From: Tepidanaerobacter sp. GT38
GTDB taxonomy: Bacteria; Bacillota; Thermosediminibacteria; Thermosediminibacterales; Tepidanaerobacteraceae
Assembly (NCBI RefSeq): GCF_021991635.1
Contig: NZ_JAFFJA010000023.1
Location: 1 to 49,153 of the forward strand
DNA: 49,153 nt
Direction: 5' to 3'
Shown here piece after piece: positions 26,473 to 35,173 of the stretch. Below the pieces are notes generated by a model. That model was not told the DNA's origin, ran no database searches, and worked only from the letters and a program-made list of their open reading frames with translations. Made by a program: the position numbers and the translations under genes. Position 1 is the first letter of the stretch, and each line of letters begins with the position of its first letter.

Positions 26473-27792
26473 TTGGAACAATTATACCATTCGGTTACCC
26501 TTGATGTAAAAAAGTGCAAAGGCTGCACAAACTGCATAAAAGGGTGCCCTACTGAAGCTATAAGGGTAAGAAATGGTAGAGCATACATTTTAGAAAACAA
26601 ATGCATAGATTGCGGTGAATGCATACGGGTATGTCCTAACAATGCCAAATATGCTTCAACTGACAGTATTTCTAGATTAAAAGATTTTAAATTTACTGTT
26701 GCCCTTCCTGCTCCCAGTCTTTTTGGGCAATTTAAAGAAGGCACTACCATAAAAAATATCGTATCTGCCCTTAATAAGCTTGGGTTTGATGAAGTCTATC
26801 AGGTTCCGCTAGCTGCAGAAGAAGTGTCTGTTGCTATACGTGAGTATATTAATAGGAATGGAGAAATACGACCTCTTATATCTTCTTCTTGTCCTGCTGT
26901 GGTCCGTTTAATACAAGTGCGCTTTCCTGAACTAATACGAAATATAATACCTATTAAAGCACCTATGGAGATAGCCGCAAAGCGTGCAAAAGAGATTTTG
27001 AGTAAAAAGTTGGGCTATTCTTTAGAAGAAATCGGAGTCTTTTTTATTAGCCCGTGCCCTGCTAAAGCTACATCAGTTAAGCGACCAATTGGTGCAAAAA
27101 GATCCTATGTAGATGGTGTGTTTTCCATTTCCGGTATATTCAGTGAAATAGTCAAAAATTTAGACGGTGAAGCTTTTCAATCAATTTTTGAAGATGCTTT
27201 AGGGCTTGGAATAGGTTGGGGCAGGTCAGGCGGAGAAAACATCGCCATAGGCGGGGATAATTATCTGGCCGTTGACGGAATTCAGAATTGCATAGAAGTA
27301 TTGGAAGAAGTAGAAATGAACAAGCTTTCTGATGTGGATTATATTGAGTGCCAAGCATGTATTGGCGGTTGTATTGGCGGTGCCCTTACAGTTGAAAACC
27401 AATATATAGCTAGAGTTAAGTTAAGGAGATTATCTGAAAAAATAGGCTTTCAAAGCAATTTAAATACTGATTCCATAATAAAACAGTTTAATGAAGGATA
27501 TTATCACCTGGAAGAAAAAATCCTTCCAAAGTCTGCATTTAAATTGGATGATGATTTGGTTGAAGCTATTCGAAAAATGGATCTATTGGAGAAAACTGTT
27601 AAAGATTTACCAGGCCTTGATTGTGGCAGTTGCGGTTCACCCAACTGCAGAGCCCTTGCAGAAGATATTGTGAAAGGTCAAGCAAATGAAACCGACTGTA
27701 TATTTAAACTGAGGGACAAGGTTAAACAATTGGCTGCGGAAATGTTTGATTTGGCAAAAAAGATGCCTCCAACTATGGAATCTAAGGGGTAG
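26473..27792 (+). CDS. HydS-like sensory [FeFe] hydrogenase
   Basis: A 439-residue iron-sulfur protein. Two ferredoxin motifs (CKGCTNCIKGCP and CIDCGECIRVCP) occupy about residues 15-56. The hydrogenase domain follows with its three H-cluster motifs in altered form: SSSCPAV rather than TSCSPGW, ISPCPAK rather than MPCTAK, and ECQACIGGCIGGA rather than the usual ending GGGQP. The C-terminus (about residues 378-412) holds a further four-cysteine FeS domain (LDCGSCGSPNC plus a distant C). This fits the HydS group thought to sense H2, though the PAS domain of many HydS proteins is absent. Start is TTG 26473 behind GGTGA. Confidence 0.85.
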   Translation: MEQLYHSVTLDVKKCKGCTNCIKGCPTEAIRVRNGRAYILENKCIDCGECIRVCPNNAKYASTDSISRLKDFKFTVALPAPSLFGQFKEGTTIKNIVSALNKLGFDEVYQVPLAAEEVSVAIREYINRNGEIRPLISSSCPAVVRLIQVRFPELIRNIIPIKAPMEIAAKRAKEILSKKLGYSLEEIGVFFISPCPAKATSVKRPIGAKRSYVDGVFSISGIFSEIVKNLDGEAFQSIFEDALGLGIGWGRSGGENIAIGGDNYLAVDGIQNCIEVLEEVEMNKLSDVDYIECQACIGGCIGGALTVENQYIARVKLRRLSEKIGFQSNLNTDSIIKQFNEGYYHLEEKILPKSAFKLDDDLVEAIRKMDLLEKTVKDLPGLDCGSCGSPNCRALAEDIVKGQANETDCIFKLRDKVKQLAAEMFDLAKKMPPTMESKG

Positions 27793-27803
27793 GGGGTGAA
27801 TAC

Positions 27804-28148
27804 ATGAAATTAAACGAAATTCAAGAACCTCTCAATCTAAAATTAGTTACTAAGGTGGTAAATACCGATAGAGTAATCCGAGGCGGATATGCTTCAGACC
27901 TTTTAAGCTGGGTTATGGCCCACGCCAAAGAACATGATGTTTGGGTAACTATTCAAAGTCATCAAAACATAGTAGCAGTGGCTTCCCTGCTTAATCTAGC
28001 AGCAATTATTGTAGCAGAAAATGCCAGCATTGATGAAAATACAATAAATAAAGCAGAACAAGAAAACATACCTATTTACTCCACCGATAAGTCCATATAT
28101 GAGGTTTGTGGTATACTGTATAATCTTTTATCAAAGGAGTCAGGTTAA
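27804..28148 (+). CDS. stand-alone DRTGG domain protein
   Basis: A 114-residue protein consisting of a single DRTGG domain, with the same fold signs as the N-terminal half of the gene at 25638 (GGYASDLLSWVMAHAKEHDVWVTI, then IYSTDKSIYEVCGILYNLL). GGGGGTGA precedes the ATG. The stop shares one base with the start of the PHP gene. DRTGG domains are often joined to phosphotransacetylase or CBS domains and are thought to bind small ligands. No catalytic residues are visible, so it may be a partner of the kinase-like proteins. Confidence 0.8.
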   Translation: MKLNEIQEPLNLKLVTKVVNTDRVIRGGYASDLLSWVMAHAKEHDVWVTIQSHQNIVAVASLLNLAAIIVAENASIDENTINKAEQENIPIYSTDKSIYEVCGILYNLLSKESG

Positions 28149-28894
28149 TGCTCTTGGAATACCCCGCGGATTTTCACATTCATACATGTCTTTCCCCTTG
28201 TGCCAGTGATGAGATGACTCCCATAAACATATTAAACATGGCAAAAGTGATGGGGACTAAAATCTTAGGAATTTGTGACCACAATTCTGCGGGAAACATA
28301 AATGCAATGTTAAATATGGCGCAGGATTATGATATTCTGGTGATTCCCGGAATAGAAGTACAAAGCATTGAGGAAGTTCACTTGTTGTGCTTATTTGAAA
28401 GTGAAGATCAGGTCTTTAAGTTGCAGGAGTATATCTACAGCGCTTTGCCCCCTGTCAATAATAACCCCAGGCTTTTTGGGCATCAATGGCTTGTAGATGG
28501 CATAGGAAATATATTGGGTGAAGAGAACAGAATGCTGCTTACATCAACTTTTCTCACCGTAGATGAAATTGCACAAAAGGTACATGAATTACAAGGTTTA
28601 CTGATCCCTGCACATGTTGACAAAAAACACTTTAGTATAATTGGTCAATTAGGCTTTATTCCTGAGAATTTAAAGGTAGATGCCGTAGAGTTTTCAAAGA
28701 CAACTACAAAAGCAAATTTTGAAGCAACTTTTGATAACATTAATGAGTATACTTTAATAACATCTTCAGATGCACACTGTTTAGAAGATATGGTTTATCA
28801 AAAAACATTTTTTTTGTTAAAATCATTAAATTTTAAAGAAATTGTTATGGCTTTAAAAGGCTTGGAAGGGAGGAAGGTATTAATAAAAGATTAA
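28148..28894 (+). CDS. PHP domain phosphoesterase
   Basis: A 248-residue metal-dependent phosphoesterase. The PHP motifs are DFHIHTCLSPCASDEMTP (about residues 6-23), ICDHNSAGN (about 39-47), GIEV near residue 68, PAHVDK (about 155-160) and SSDAHCLED (about 212-220), which supply the His and Asp metal ligands. It overlaps the DRTGG gene by one base. In this operon it could remove phosphate from proteins or second messengers and so oppose the HATPase proteins; this is inference. PHP proteins here also resemble RNase AM-like enzymes. Confidence 0.85.
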   Translation: MLLEYPADFHIHTCLSPCASDEMTPINILNMAKVMGTKILGICDHNSAGNINAMLNMAQDYDILVIPGIEVQSIEEVHLLCLFESEDQVFKLQEYIYSALPPVNNNPRLFGHQWLVDGIGNILGEENRMLLTSTFLTVDEIAQKVHELQGLLIPAHVDKKHFSIIGQLGFIPENLKVDAVEFSKTTTKANFEATFDNINEYTLITSSDAHCLEDMVYQKTFFLLKSLNFKEIVMALKGLEGRKVLIKD

Positions 28895-28956
28895 AAGGAA
28901 TAATTTGCACAACTTAGTGAAAAAGAAAACAATAACATATGAAGGAGAGGGATAAA

Positions 28957-29445
28957 ATGGCAGTAGCATTAAATCAACAACAAGATTTTATCGAAAAACT
29001 CAATCAAATTAAAGATATGTTAAAAAAATACAAAGGTCAAAGAGGTGCCCTGCTTCAGGCTTTACAAGAGGCTCAGGGTATTATGGGGTATCTCCCAATA
29101 GAAGTTCAAAAATTAGTATCCGAAGCCTTGGGCGTTACCTTAAGTGAAGTTTACAGCACCATAACCTTTTATTCGTTTTTCAACCTAAAGCCCAGAGGAA
29201 AATATCATATTAGGGTATGCCTTGGAACGGCTTGCTATGTAAGAGGTGCTGAAAAGGTACTTGACAGATTAAAAACAGAATTGGGGATTGAGGTAGGCGA
29301 TACCACCGATGATTTAAAATTCTCTCTTGATGCTTGCCGTTGCATAGGTGCCTGTGGTCTGGCCCCCGCTATTATAGTTAATGATGAGGTATACGGAAGA
29401 TTAACTCCCGATAAGGTTCCGGAGGTCTTAAAAAAATTTGAATAG
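28957..29445 (+). CDS. hydC: HydC, NuoE-like subunit of the electron-bifurcating hydrogenase
   Basis: The thioredoxin-fold [2Fe-2S] subunit of HydABC. The cluster ligands are CLGTAC (about residues 89-94) and CRCIGAC (about 130-136), the C-x4-C ... C-x3-C pattern of NuoE. The start segment QRGALLQALQEAQGIMGYLPIEVQKLVSEALG is the usual helical N-domain. I chose ATG 28957 after GGAGAGGG, giving 162 residues; ATG 28939 lies upstream of the ribosome site. It should pass electrons between HydB and other subunits. The next gene starts three bases after its stop. Confidence 0.93.
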   Translation: MAVALNQQQDFIEKLNQIKDMLKKYKGQRGALLQALQEAQGIMGYLPIEVQKLVSEALGVTLSEVYSTITFYSFFNLKPRGKYHIRVCLGTACYVRGAEKVLDRLKTELGIEVGDTTDDLKFSLDACRCIGACGLAPAIIVNDEVYGRLTPDKVPEVLKKFE

Positions 29446-29447
29446 CT

Positions 29448-29995
29448 ATGAAAGAACTTTCTTTACACATATTAGATATAGTCCAAAATTCTTTAGGAGC
29501 AAAAGCATCTCTTATTGAAATAGACATTGAAGAAGATATAAAAAATGATTTGCTAATAATTAAGATCAGAGATAACGGGTCTGGCATGGACCCTGATACA
29601 ATTAAAAAAGTTATGGATCCATTTTTTACAACGCGAACGACCCGCAAGGTGGATTGGGAATACCATTATTTGCCCAGGCCGCTCAAAGCTGCGGGGGAGG
29701 TTTGAAAATCTATTCTAAGAAAGGCAAAGGAACTGAAATAGTTGCAAGCTTTACATTAAGTCATATAGACAGAGCACCTATAGGAAGCATGGCTGATACT
29801 ATGGTTTCTCTGATCGCAGTGTGGCCTAATGTGGATTTTGTATACAAGCATTCTGTAGGAGATAGAGGATTTACATTAGACACCCGTGAAATCAAAAAAA
29901 CACTTGAAGATGTGCCAATCAACAATCCAATGGTAATTGACTGGATTAAAGAGTTTGTAAATGAAAATCTAAAGGAAATTAATGGAGGTGCATAA
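29448..29995 (+). pseudogene. anti-sigma/serine kinase-type HATPase, frameshifted
   Basis: The first frame gives a good GHKL ATPase: N-box HILDIVQNSLGAKAS, G1 box RDNGSGMDP and DPFFTTRTTRKV. After codon KV (about 29650) the frame changes: the expected G2 continuation GLGIPLFAQAAQSCGGGL is read one base over from 29654, and runs to the TAA at 29993. Inserting one G in the GTGGATTGG stretch restores a single protein of about 182 residues. So the gene has lost one base, or the base is a sequencing error. Both halves otherwise look unmutated. It sits between hydC and the ferredoxin-like gene. Confidence 0.8.
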
Positions 29996-29996
29996 A

Positions 29997-30371
29997 ATGC
30001 CGGTGATTAAATCTATTGAAGAACTTAAAAAAATTCGCGATCAAGCAAAGGACGCGATAAATTTACGAGTTGATAATGACACAAAAACTCGCGTAGTTGT
30101 AGGTATGGGTACCTGTGGTATTGCAGCCGGTGCCAGGCAGGTAATGCTGGCCATATTAGATGAGCTTAAAAAGCGCAATATAACTAATGTTATAGTGACT
30201 GAAACCGGATGTATCGGCCTTTGTCAGTATGAACCCTTGGTGGATGTAATACAGCCGGGGCAGCCAAAAGTCACTTATGTAAATATGAATCCTGAAAAGG
30301 CGAGAGAGGTAGTAGTAAAGCACATTATCAATAACCAAGTTGTGGATGAGTATGTAGTCCCAAATATTTAA
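29997..30371 (+). CDS. [2Fe-2S] thioredoxin-like ferredoxin of the hyd operon
   Basis: A 124-residue protein with a NuoE-type ferredoxin fold. The cluster cysteines are GMGTCGIAAGARQ (one Cys, near residue 40) and ETGCIGLCQYEP (C-x3-C, about residues 73-77). One of the expected four ligands is replaced or placed elsewhere in the first motif, since it lacks a second Cys at C-x4-C distance. I chose ATG 29997, after GGAGGTG, two bases past the stop of the HATPase. Such a small subunit is called HydD in some clusters, and probably helps transfer electrons. Confidence 0.82.
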   Translation: MPVIKSIEELKKIRDQAKDAINLRVDNDTKTRVVVGMGTCGIAAGARQVMLAILDELKKRNITNVIVTETGCIGLCQYEPLVDVIQPGQPKVTYVNMNPEKAREVVVKHIINNQVVDEYVVPNI

Positions 30372-30405
30372 TGAATAAATACGGGAGCTTGAGGAGGTTA
30401 TGAAA

Positions 30406-32199
30406 ATGGAAATATACAGGGCACATGTTTTAGTTTGCAAAGGTACAGGATGTGTCGCATCCGGTAGTGAACCTATCTTTGAGACTTTTCAGAAAGAGAT
30501 CCAAAAGAAAGGGTTAGATAAAGAAGTAAAGGTCATTCAAACCGGTTGCTTAGGCCTTTGTGAACTAGGACCCAATATTTTGATTTATCCGGAAGGCAGC
30601 TATTACTGTCAAGTTAAGGCAGAAGATGTGCCGGAAATTGTTGAGGAACATTTATTAAAAGGCCGTGTAGTTCAGCGCCTTCTTTACAAAGAGCCGGATT
30701 CAAAGGAACGCTATCGCTCTTTAATGGACATTGATTTTTATAAACGCCAAAAACGTATTGCTTTAAGAAATTGCGGTGTCATCAATCCTGAAGTAATCGA
30801 AGAATACATCGCAAATGACGGTTATGCTGCTCTGGCAAAAGTACTGACTGAAATGACGCCTCAGGAAGTCATAGATGAGGTTAAAAAGTCTGGCCTCCGG
30901 GGTCGCGGCGGCGGAGGATTCCCCACAGGCATGAAATGGCAGTTTGCTGCAAATGCACAGGGCGATATCAAGTATGTAGTGTGCAATGCTGACGAAGGAG
31001 ACCCCGGTGCATTTATGGACAGAAGCATATTGGAAGGCGACCCCCACTCGGTATTGGAAGCAATGACGATAGCAGGTTATGCCATTGGTGCCAGTGAAGG
31101 CTATATTTACGTAAGGGCTGAATACCCGATAGCCGTAAAGCGTCTGGAAATCGCTATAGAGCAGGCCAGAGACCATGGGCTGTTAGGCAAGAACATTCTT
31201 GGCACTGACTTTAGTTTTGACATCTTTCTAAGACTAGGCTCCGGAGCCTTTGTATGCGGCGAAGAAACAGCTTTGCTGGCTTCAATAGAAGGACGCCGCG
31301 GAGAGCCAAGGCCCAGGCCGCCTTTCCCAGCCAATAAAGGGCTATGGGGAAAACCAACTATTATTAATAATGTTGAGACATATGCCAACATACCTGAGAT
31401 TATTCTCAAGGGTGCCGATTGGTTTTCTAAGATTGGTTCAGAAAAGAGCAAGGGCACAAAAGTTTTTGCTGTCGGTGGAAAGATTAACCATACTGGCCTT
31501 GTAGAGATTCCGATGGGAACCACGCTAAGAGAAGTCATATTTGATATTGGCGGTGGCATCCCCAACAACAAGAAATTCAAGGCTGTCCAAACAGGTGGCC
31601 CTTCAGGTGGTTGCATACCTGCAGAACTACTTGATATGCCAATAGAATATGATACATTGATTCAGGCAGGTTCCATGATGGGATCAGGCGGTATGATTGT
31701 TATGGATGAGGATACCTGTATGGTAGACATAGCTAAATTCTTCCTAACTTTCACTCAAGAAGAATCCTGCGGCAAATGTCCTCCATGCAGAATCGGAACC
31801 AAGCGCATGCTTGAAATCCTCGAAAGGATAACCAATGGTGAAGGTAGAGAGGGAGATATAGAGCTTCTGGAGAACCTTGCCAAAAGCATCAAAGCTTCCG
31901 CACTATGCGGTCTAGGGCAGACAGCTCCTAATCCGGTCTTGTCCACGTTAAGATATTTTAGAGATGAATATGAAGCCCACATTAGGGATAAAAAGTGTCC
32001 CGCTGGTGCATGTAAAGCATTGATACATTACGAGATAGTACCTGAAAAATGCAAAGGCTGTGGCGTGTGTACCAAGGTATGTCCTGTACAGGCCATCAGT
32101 GGTGAAAAACGACAGCCTCATGTCATCGATGTGGACAAATGCATAAAATGCAACAGCTGTTACGATAGATGCCCCTTTGGTGCAATTGTTAAAAAATAG
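30406..32199 (+). CDS. hydB: HydB, NuoF-like NADH-binding subunit of the bifurcating hydrogenase
   Basis: The flavin subunit where NAD(H) reacts and electrons bifurcate. Domains in order: an N-terminal [2Fe-2S] domain (CKGTGC and CLGLCE, about residues 12-55); the NuoF core with GLRGRGGGGFPTGMKW (about 166-181), DEGDPGAFMDR and FVCGEETALLASIEG; the 4Fe-4S motif ESCGKCPPCRIGTKRM; and a C-terminal pair of ferredoxin clusters (CKGCGVCTKVCP, CIKCNSCYDRCP). I chose the second ATG (30406), eight bases after GGAGG, rather than ATG 30400. About 597 residues, as usual. Confidence 0.95.
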   Translation: MEIYRAHVLVCKGTGCVASGSEPIFETFQKEIQKKGLDKEVKVIQTGCLGLCELGPNILIYPEGSYYCQVKAEDVPEIVEEHLLKGRVVQRLLYKEPDSKERYRSLMDIDFYKRQKRIALRNCGVINPEVIEEYIANDGYAALAKVLTEMTPQEVIDEVKKSGLRGRGGGGFPTGMKWQFAANAQGDIKYVVCNADEGDPGAFMDRSILEGDPHSVLEAMTIAGYAIGASEGYIYVRAEYPIAVKRLEIAIEQARDHGLLGKNILGTDFSFDIFLRLGSGAFVCGEETALLASIEGRRGEPRPRPPFPANKGLWGKPTIINNVETYANIPEIILKGADWFSKIGSEKSKGTKVFAVGGKINHTGLVEIPMGTTLREVIFDIGGGIPNNKKFKAVQTGGPSGGCIPAELLDMPIEYDTLIQAGSMMGSGGMIVMDEDTCMVDIAKFFLTFTQEESCGKCPPCRIGTKRMLEILERITNGEGREGDIELLENLAKSIKASALCGLGQTAPNPVLSTLRYFRDEYEAHIRDKKCPAGACKALIHYEIVPEKCKGCGVCTKVCPVQAISGEKRQPHVIDVDKCIKCNSCYDRCPFGAIVKK

Positions 32200-32222
32200 T
32201 CAGAAGAAGGGAGAGGGAAACT

Positions 32223-33962
32223 ATGGATATGGTGACATTAACTATAGATGGTATAAAAGTTGAAGCTCCAAAAAATGCAACAGTGCTTGAGGCTGCCAGA
32301 AAAGCAGGAATAAAGATCCCCACACTATGCTTCTTAAAGGGCGTAAACGAAATTGGAGCTTGCAGAATGTGTGTAGTGGAAGTTAAGGGTGCCAGGTCCC
32401 TTCAAACAGCCTGTGTTTTACCAGTTTCTGAAGGGATGGAGGTTATAACTAATTCTCCAGCAGTCAGAGAGGCCAGAAAAGTAACCTTGGAATTGTTACT
32501 TTCTGATCATAACTTAGAATGTCCTACCTGTGTAAGAAATCTAAATTGTGAACTTCAAAAGCTATCAGAGGAATTGGGTATACAGTCAATAAGGTATCCT
32601 GGACAAAAAAGCAAGGCACAATATGATGACTTTTCACCTTCAATAGTAAGAGATACATCTAAGTGCGTGCTGTGCCGGCGTTGTGTGAGCACATGCCATA
32701 AAGTACAGGGCGTAGGTGTTATTTCACCTAACTATCGAGGCTTTGATACAGTTATAGCACCGGTATTTGACATGAGTCTAAATGAAGTGCCATGTGTCAA
32801 CTGCGGTCAATGTATATTAGCTTGCCCTGTAGGTGCTTTAAAAGAAAAAGATGACACCCATAAAGTGTGGCAGGCTTTGGCAGATCCCGATAAGCATGTT
32901 GTAGTCCAAATTGCTCCTGCAGTTAGAGTATCATTAGGAGAGGAATTTGGTGGAGAACGTGGAGGTATCGTTACAAAGAAGATACCTGCTGCGTTAAGGC
33001 GATTGGGCTTTGACAAGGTCTTTGATACTGACTTTTCCGCCGATCTTACCATAATGGAAGAAGGCTCGGAGTTCCTGGATAGGCTTCAAAATGGCGGCAA
33101 ACTTCCACTTATAACTTCATGCAGCCCCGGCTGGATCAAGTTCTGCGAACACTACTATCCCGAACTTCTTGACAATCTGTCAACGTGCAAATCTCCACAG
33201 CAAATGTTTGGGGCTCTCGTAAAGACATATTATGCAGAAAAAATGGGAATTGATCCATCAAAGATCTTTTCAGTTTCAATAATGCCCTGCACTGCTAAGA
33301 AATACGAATGCCAGCGGCCTGAGATGTTCTCCAGTGGATACCAGGATGTAGACGTAGTTCTTACCACTCGAGAACTTTCCAGGATGCTTAAAGAAGCAGG
33401 AATTGATTTGAGAAATCTGCCAGATGAAGAATTCGACGAGCCTCTCGGAATATCTACAGGAGCCGGTGTTATCTTCGGTGCAACCGGAGGCGTTATGGAA
33501 GCTGCTTTACGAACCGTTTACGAACTTGTGACGAACAAGGAATTGGAAAACATCGATTTTACAGAAGTTCGCGGAGTTGAAGGTGTAAAAGAGGCAACCA
33601 TCGATGTAGATGGTACTAAAGTAAACGTAGCAGTTGCCCATGGATTGGCCAATGCACGTAAAGTTCTAGATAAGGTAAAAAATGGTGAAGCCAACTACCA
33701 TTTCATCGAAATAATGTGCTGCCCAGGTGGTTGTGTCGGTGGCGGCGGTCAGCCTATTCTAAGTGCAAATGAGCGCTGGGAAGTTGACTATAGAGAGGCG
33801 AGAGGCAAAGCCATTTACGAGGTCGACCGCAATATGAAATTGAGAAAATCTCATGAGAATCCAGCAGTACAAACACTGTATAAAGAATATCTTGGCAAAC
33901 CTCTTGGAGAAAAATCTCATAAACTACTTCATACCCACTATACAGAGCGCAAGCTGTATTAG
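32223..33962 (+). CDS. hydA: HydA, catalytic [FeFe] hydrogenase subunit
   Basis: The H2-forming or H2-oxidising subunit. Order of centres: an N-terminal [2Fe-2S] domain (TLCFL, GACRMC, QTAC), a His-Cys3 cluster in DHNLECPTCVRNLNC, two ferredoxin clusters (CVLCRRCVSTC, CVNCGQCILACP), then the H-domain with all three standard motifs TSCSPGW, MPCTAKKYE and EIMCCPGGCVGGGGQP. The small-subunit part ends the protein (LRKSHENP to LLHTHYTERKLY). At 579 residues it is the M3 type used in HydABC. With ferredoxin and NADH it forms H2 by electron confurcation. GGGAGAGGG precedes the ATG; a terminator follows. Confidence 0.97.
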   Translation: MDMVTLTIDGIKVEAPKNATVLEAARKAGIKIPTLCFLKGVNEIGACRMCVVEVKGARSLQTACVLPVSEGMEVITNSPAVREARKVTLELLLSDHNLECPTCVRNLNCELQKLSEELGIQSIRYPGQKSKAQYDDFSPSIVRDTSKCVLCRRCVSTCHKVQGVGVISPNYRGFDTVIAPVFDMSLNEVPCVNCGQCILACPVGALKEKDDTHKVWQALADPDKHVVVQIAPAVRVSLGEEFGGERGGIVTKKIPAALRRLGFDKVFDTDFSADLTIMEEGSEFLDRLQNGGKLPLITSCSPGWIKFCEHYYPELLDNLSTCKSPQQMFGALVKTYYAEKMGIDPSKIFSVSIMPCTAKKYECQRPEMFSSGYQDVDVVLTTRELSRMLKEAGIDLRNLPDEEFDEPLGISTGAGVIFGATGGVMEAALRTVYELVTNKELENIDFTEVRGVEGVKEATIDVDGTKVNVAVAHGLANARKVLDKVKNGEANYHFIEIMCCPGGCVGGGGQPILSANERWEVDYREARGKAIYEVDRNMKLRKSHENPAVQTLYKEYLGKPLGEKSHKLLHTHYTERKLY

Positions 33963-33990
33963 TATTTGCGCATAAATTAAGGTAATCTTG

Positions 33991-34029
33991 CAGCAGTAGT
34001 GGCTAAAAAAGCTGCTACTGCTGTTTTTT
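33991..34029 (+). terminator. intrinsic terminator of the hyd operon
   Basis: CAGCAGTAG and CTACTGCTG form a 9-bp stem, with further partial pairing inside, followed by six T. Confidence 0.85.
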
Positions 34030-34114
34030 GGATTAAATAAAATTTTCACGAATTATTGAATGCAAAGGAGATTTATAATATAATATAACAAACAAATTAT
34101 TTTTTTAACAAAGT

Positions 34115-34132
34115 TTGTGAAAAAAATAACAC
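34115..34132. promoter_or_regulatory. possible Rex site before the FNT channel gene
   Basis: TTGTGAAAAAAATAACAC has Rex-like half sites (TTGTGA and TAACAC) at the correct spacing. A TATAAT at 34074-34079 lies upstream, so binding here would block transcription. Confidence 0.4.
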
Positions 34133-34145
34133 AGGAGGCTGTTCA

Positions 34146-34991
34146 ATGGGCAATTTTTTAACGCCGAAAGAAATCGCAAAAACATATGATGAAATATCGG
34201 TTAATAAAGCAAGAAATTCTGTTGGCAATCTAATTATTTTAGGCATTTTAGCTGGTATTTATATATCATTTGCGGGTTTTGCTTCTCAGATGATATCCCA
34301 TGCCATAGATAATCCAGGTTTAGCTAAGTTTGCCAGCGGAGCGGTTTTTCCGGTGGGACTGATGTTAGTTGTTATGGCAGGAGCGGAACTTTTTACAGGC
34401 AATAATCTCATGGTAATTGGCGCAATGGATAAAAAAATAAGCTTTGGTGAGCTTTTTAGAAACTGGATAATTGTATACCTTTCAAATTTTGTAGGCGCCA
34501 TATTATTTGCTTTTTTAATCAGCCAAAGCGGACTTTTGGATACAAACAGCGGCCTTTTGGGTGCTATGGTTATTAAAACGGCGGTAAATAAAGTTTCCAT
34601 ACCATTTGGACAAGCATTTGTTCGAGGAATTTTGTGCAACATCCTTGTTGTTCTGGCCGTATGGATGGCTACAGCTGCTAAAGATATAGTGGGAAAAGTT
34701 TTTGCGTGTTGGTTTCCAATAATGCTGTTTGTAATGTCAGGTTTTGAGCACTCCATTGCAAATATGTATTTCATACCTGCAGGTATTTTTGTCAGTTCCA
34801 ATTCTACTTATATCACTGCCGGCAAAATTCATGCTGAAGCCCTAGCTAAATTAAATATTGGAGGACTTTTTGGAAATTTGATTCCAGTGACACTTGGCAA
34901 TATAATAGGTGGGGCATTAGTAATAGGAATGGCCTATTGGTATGTTTACAGGCATACGGATAAAAAATTTGACGGCACAATAAATCAGTAA
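34146..34991 (+). CDS. formate/nitrite transporter family channel (FocA/NirC)
   Basis: A membrane channel for small anions, 281 residues with six hydrophobic segments. The family signature appears as LMLVVMAGAELFTGNNLMV (about residues 76-94) and a second segment runs through GQAFVRGILCNILVVLAVWMA (about 157-177), the usual place of the central channel residues. The N-terminus LTPKEIAKTYDEISVNKA is standard for FNT proteins. The substrate may be formate, nitrite or hydrosulfide; position next to hydrogenase genes favours formate. AGGAGG lies seven bases before the ATG. It has its own terminator. Confidence 0.9.
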   Translation: MGNFLTPKEIAKTYDEISVNKARNSVGNLIILGILAGIYISFAGFASQMISHAIDNPGLAKFASGAVFPVGLMLVVMAGAELFTGNNLMVIGAMDKKISFGELFRNWIIVYLSNFVGAILFAFLISQSGLLDTNSGLLGAMVIKTAVNKVSIPFGQAFVRGILCNILVVLAVWMATAAKDIVGKVFACWFPIMLFVMSGFEHSIANMYFIPAGIFVSSNSTYITAGKIHAEALAKLNIGGLFGNLIPVTLGNIIGGALVIGMAYWYVYRHTDKKFDGTINQ

Positions 34992-35002
34992 ACATTTAAG
35001 TT

Positions 35003-35028
35003 AAGCCCAGGAAATTCTGGGCTTTCCT
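35003..35028 (+). terminator. intrinsic terminator of the FNT gene
   Basis: AAGCCCAG and CTGGGCTT form an 8-bp stem with a six-base loop; the T run is short (TTT). Confidence 0.7.
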
Positions 35029-35173
35029 AAAACGTCGCAAGTCTTTTCTTAAATTTACTCCTTAAATAGGTAAGAAATCTTATAGATTTATTGGTATAAT
35101 ATTTGTGGTATAGATCTTATGTTCTAGAAACTATGCCTAATTAAGTGAAGCAACTATTTAAGGAGGGAGCACT

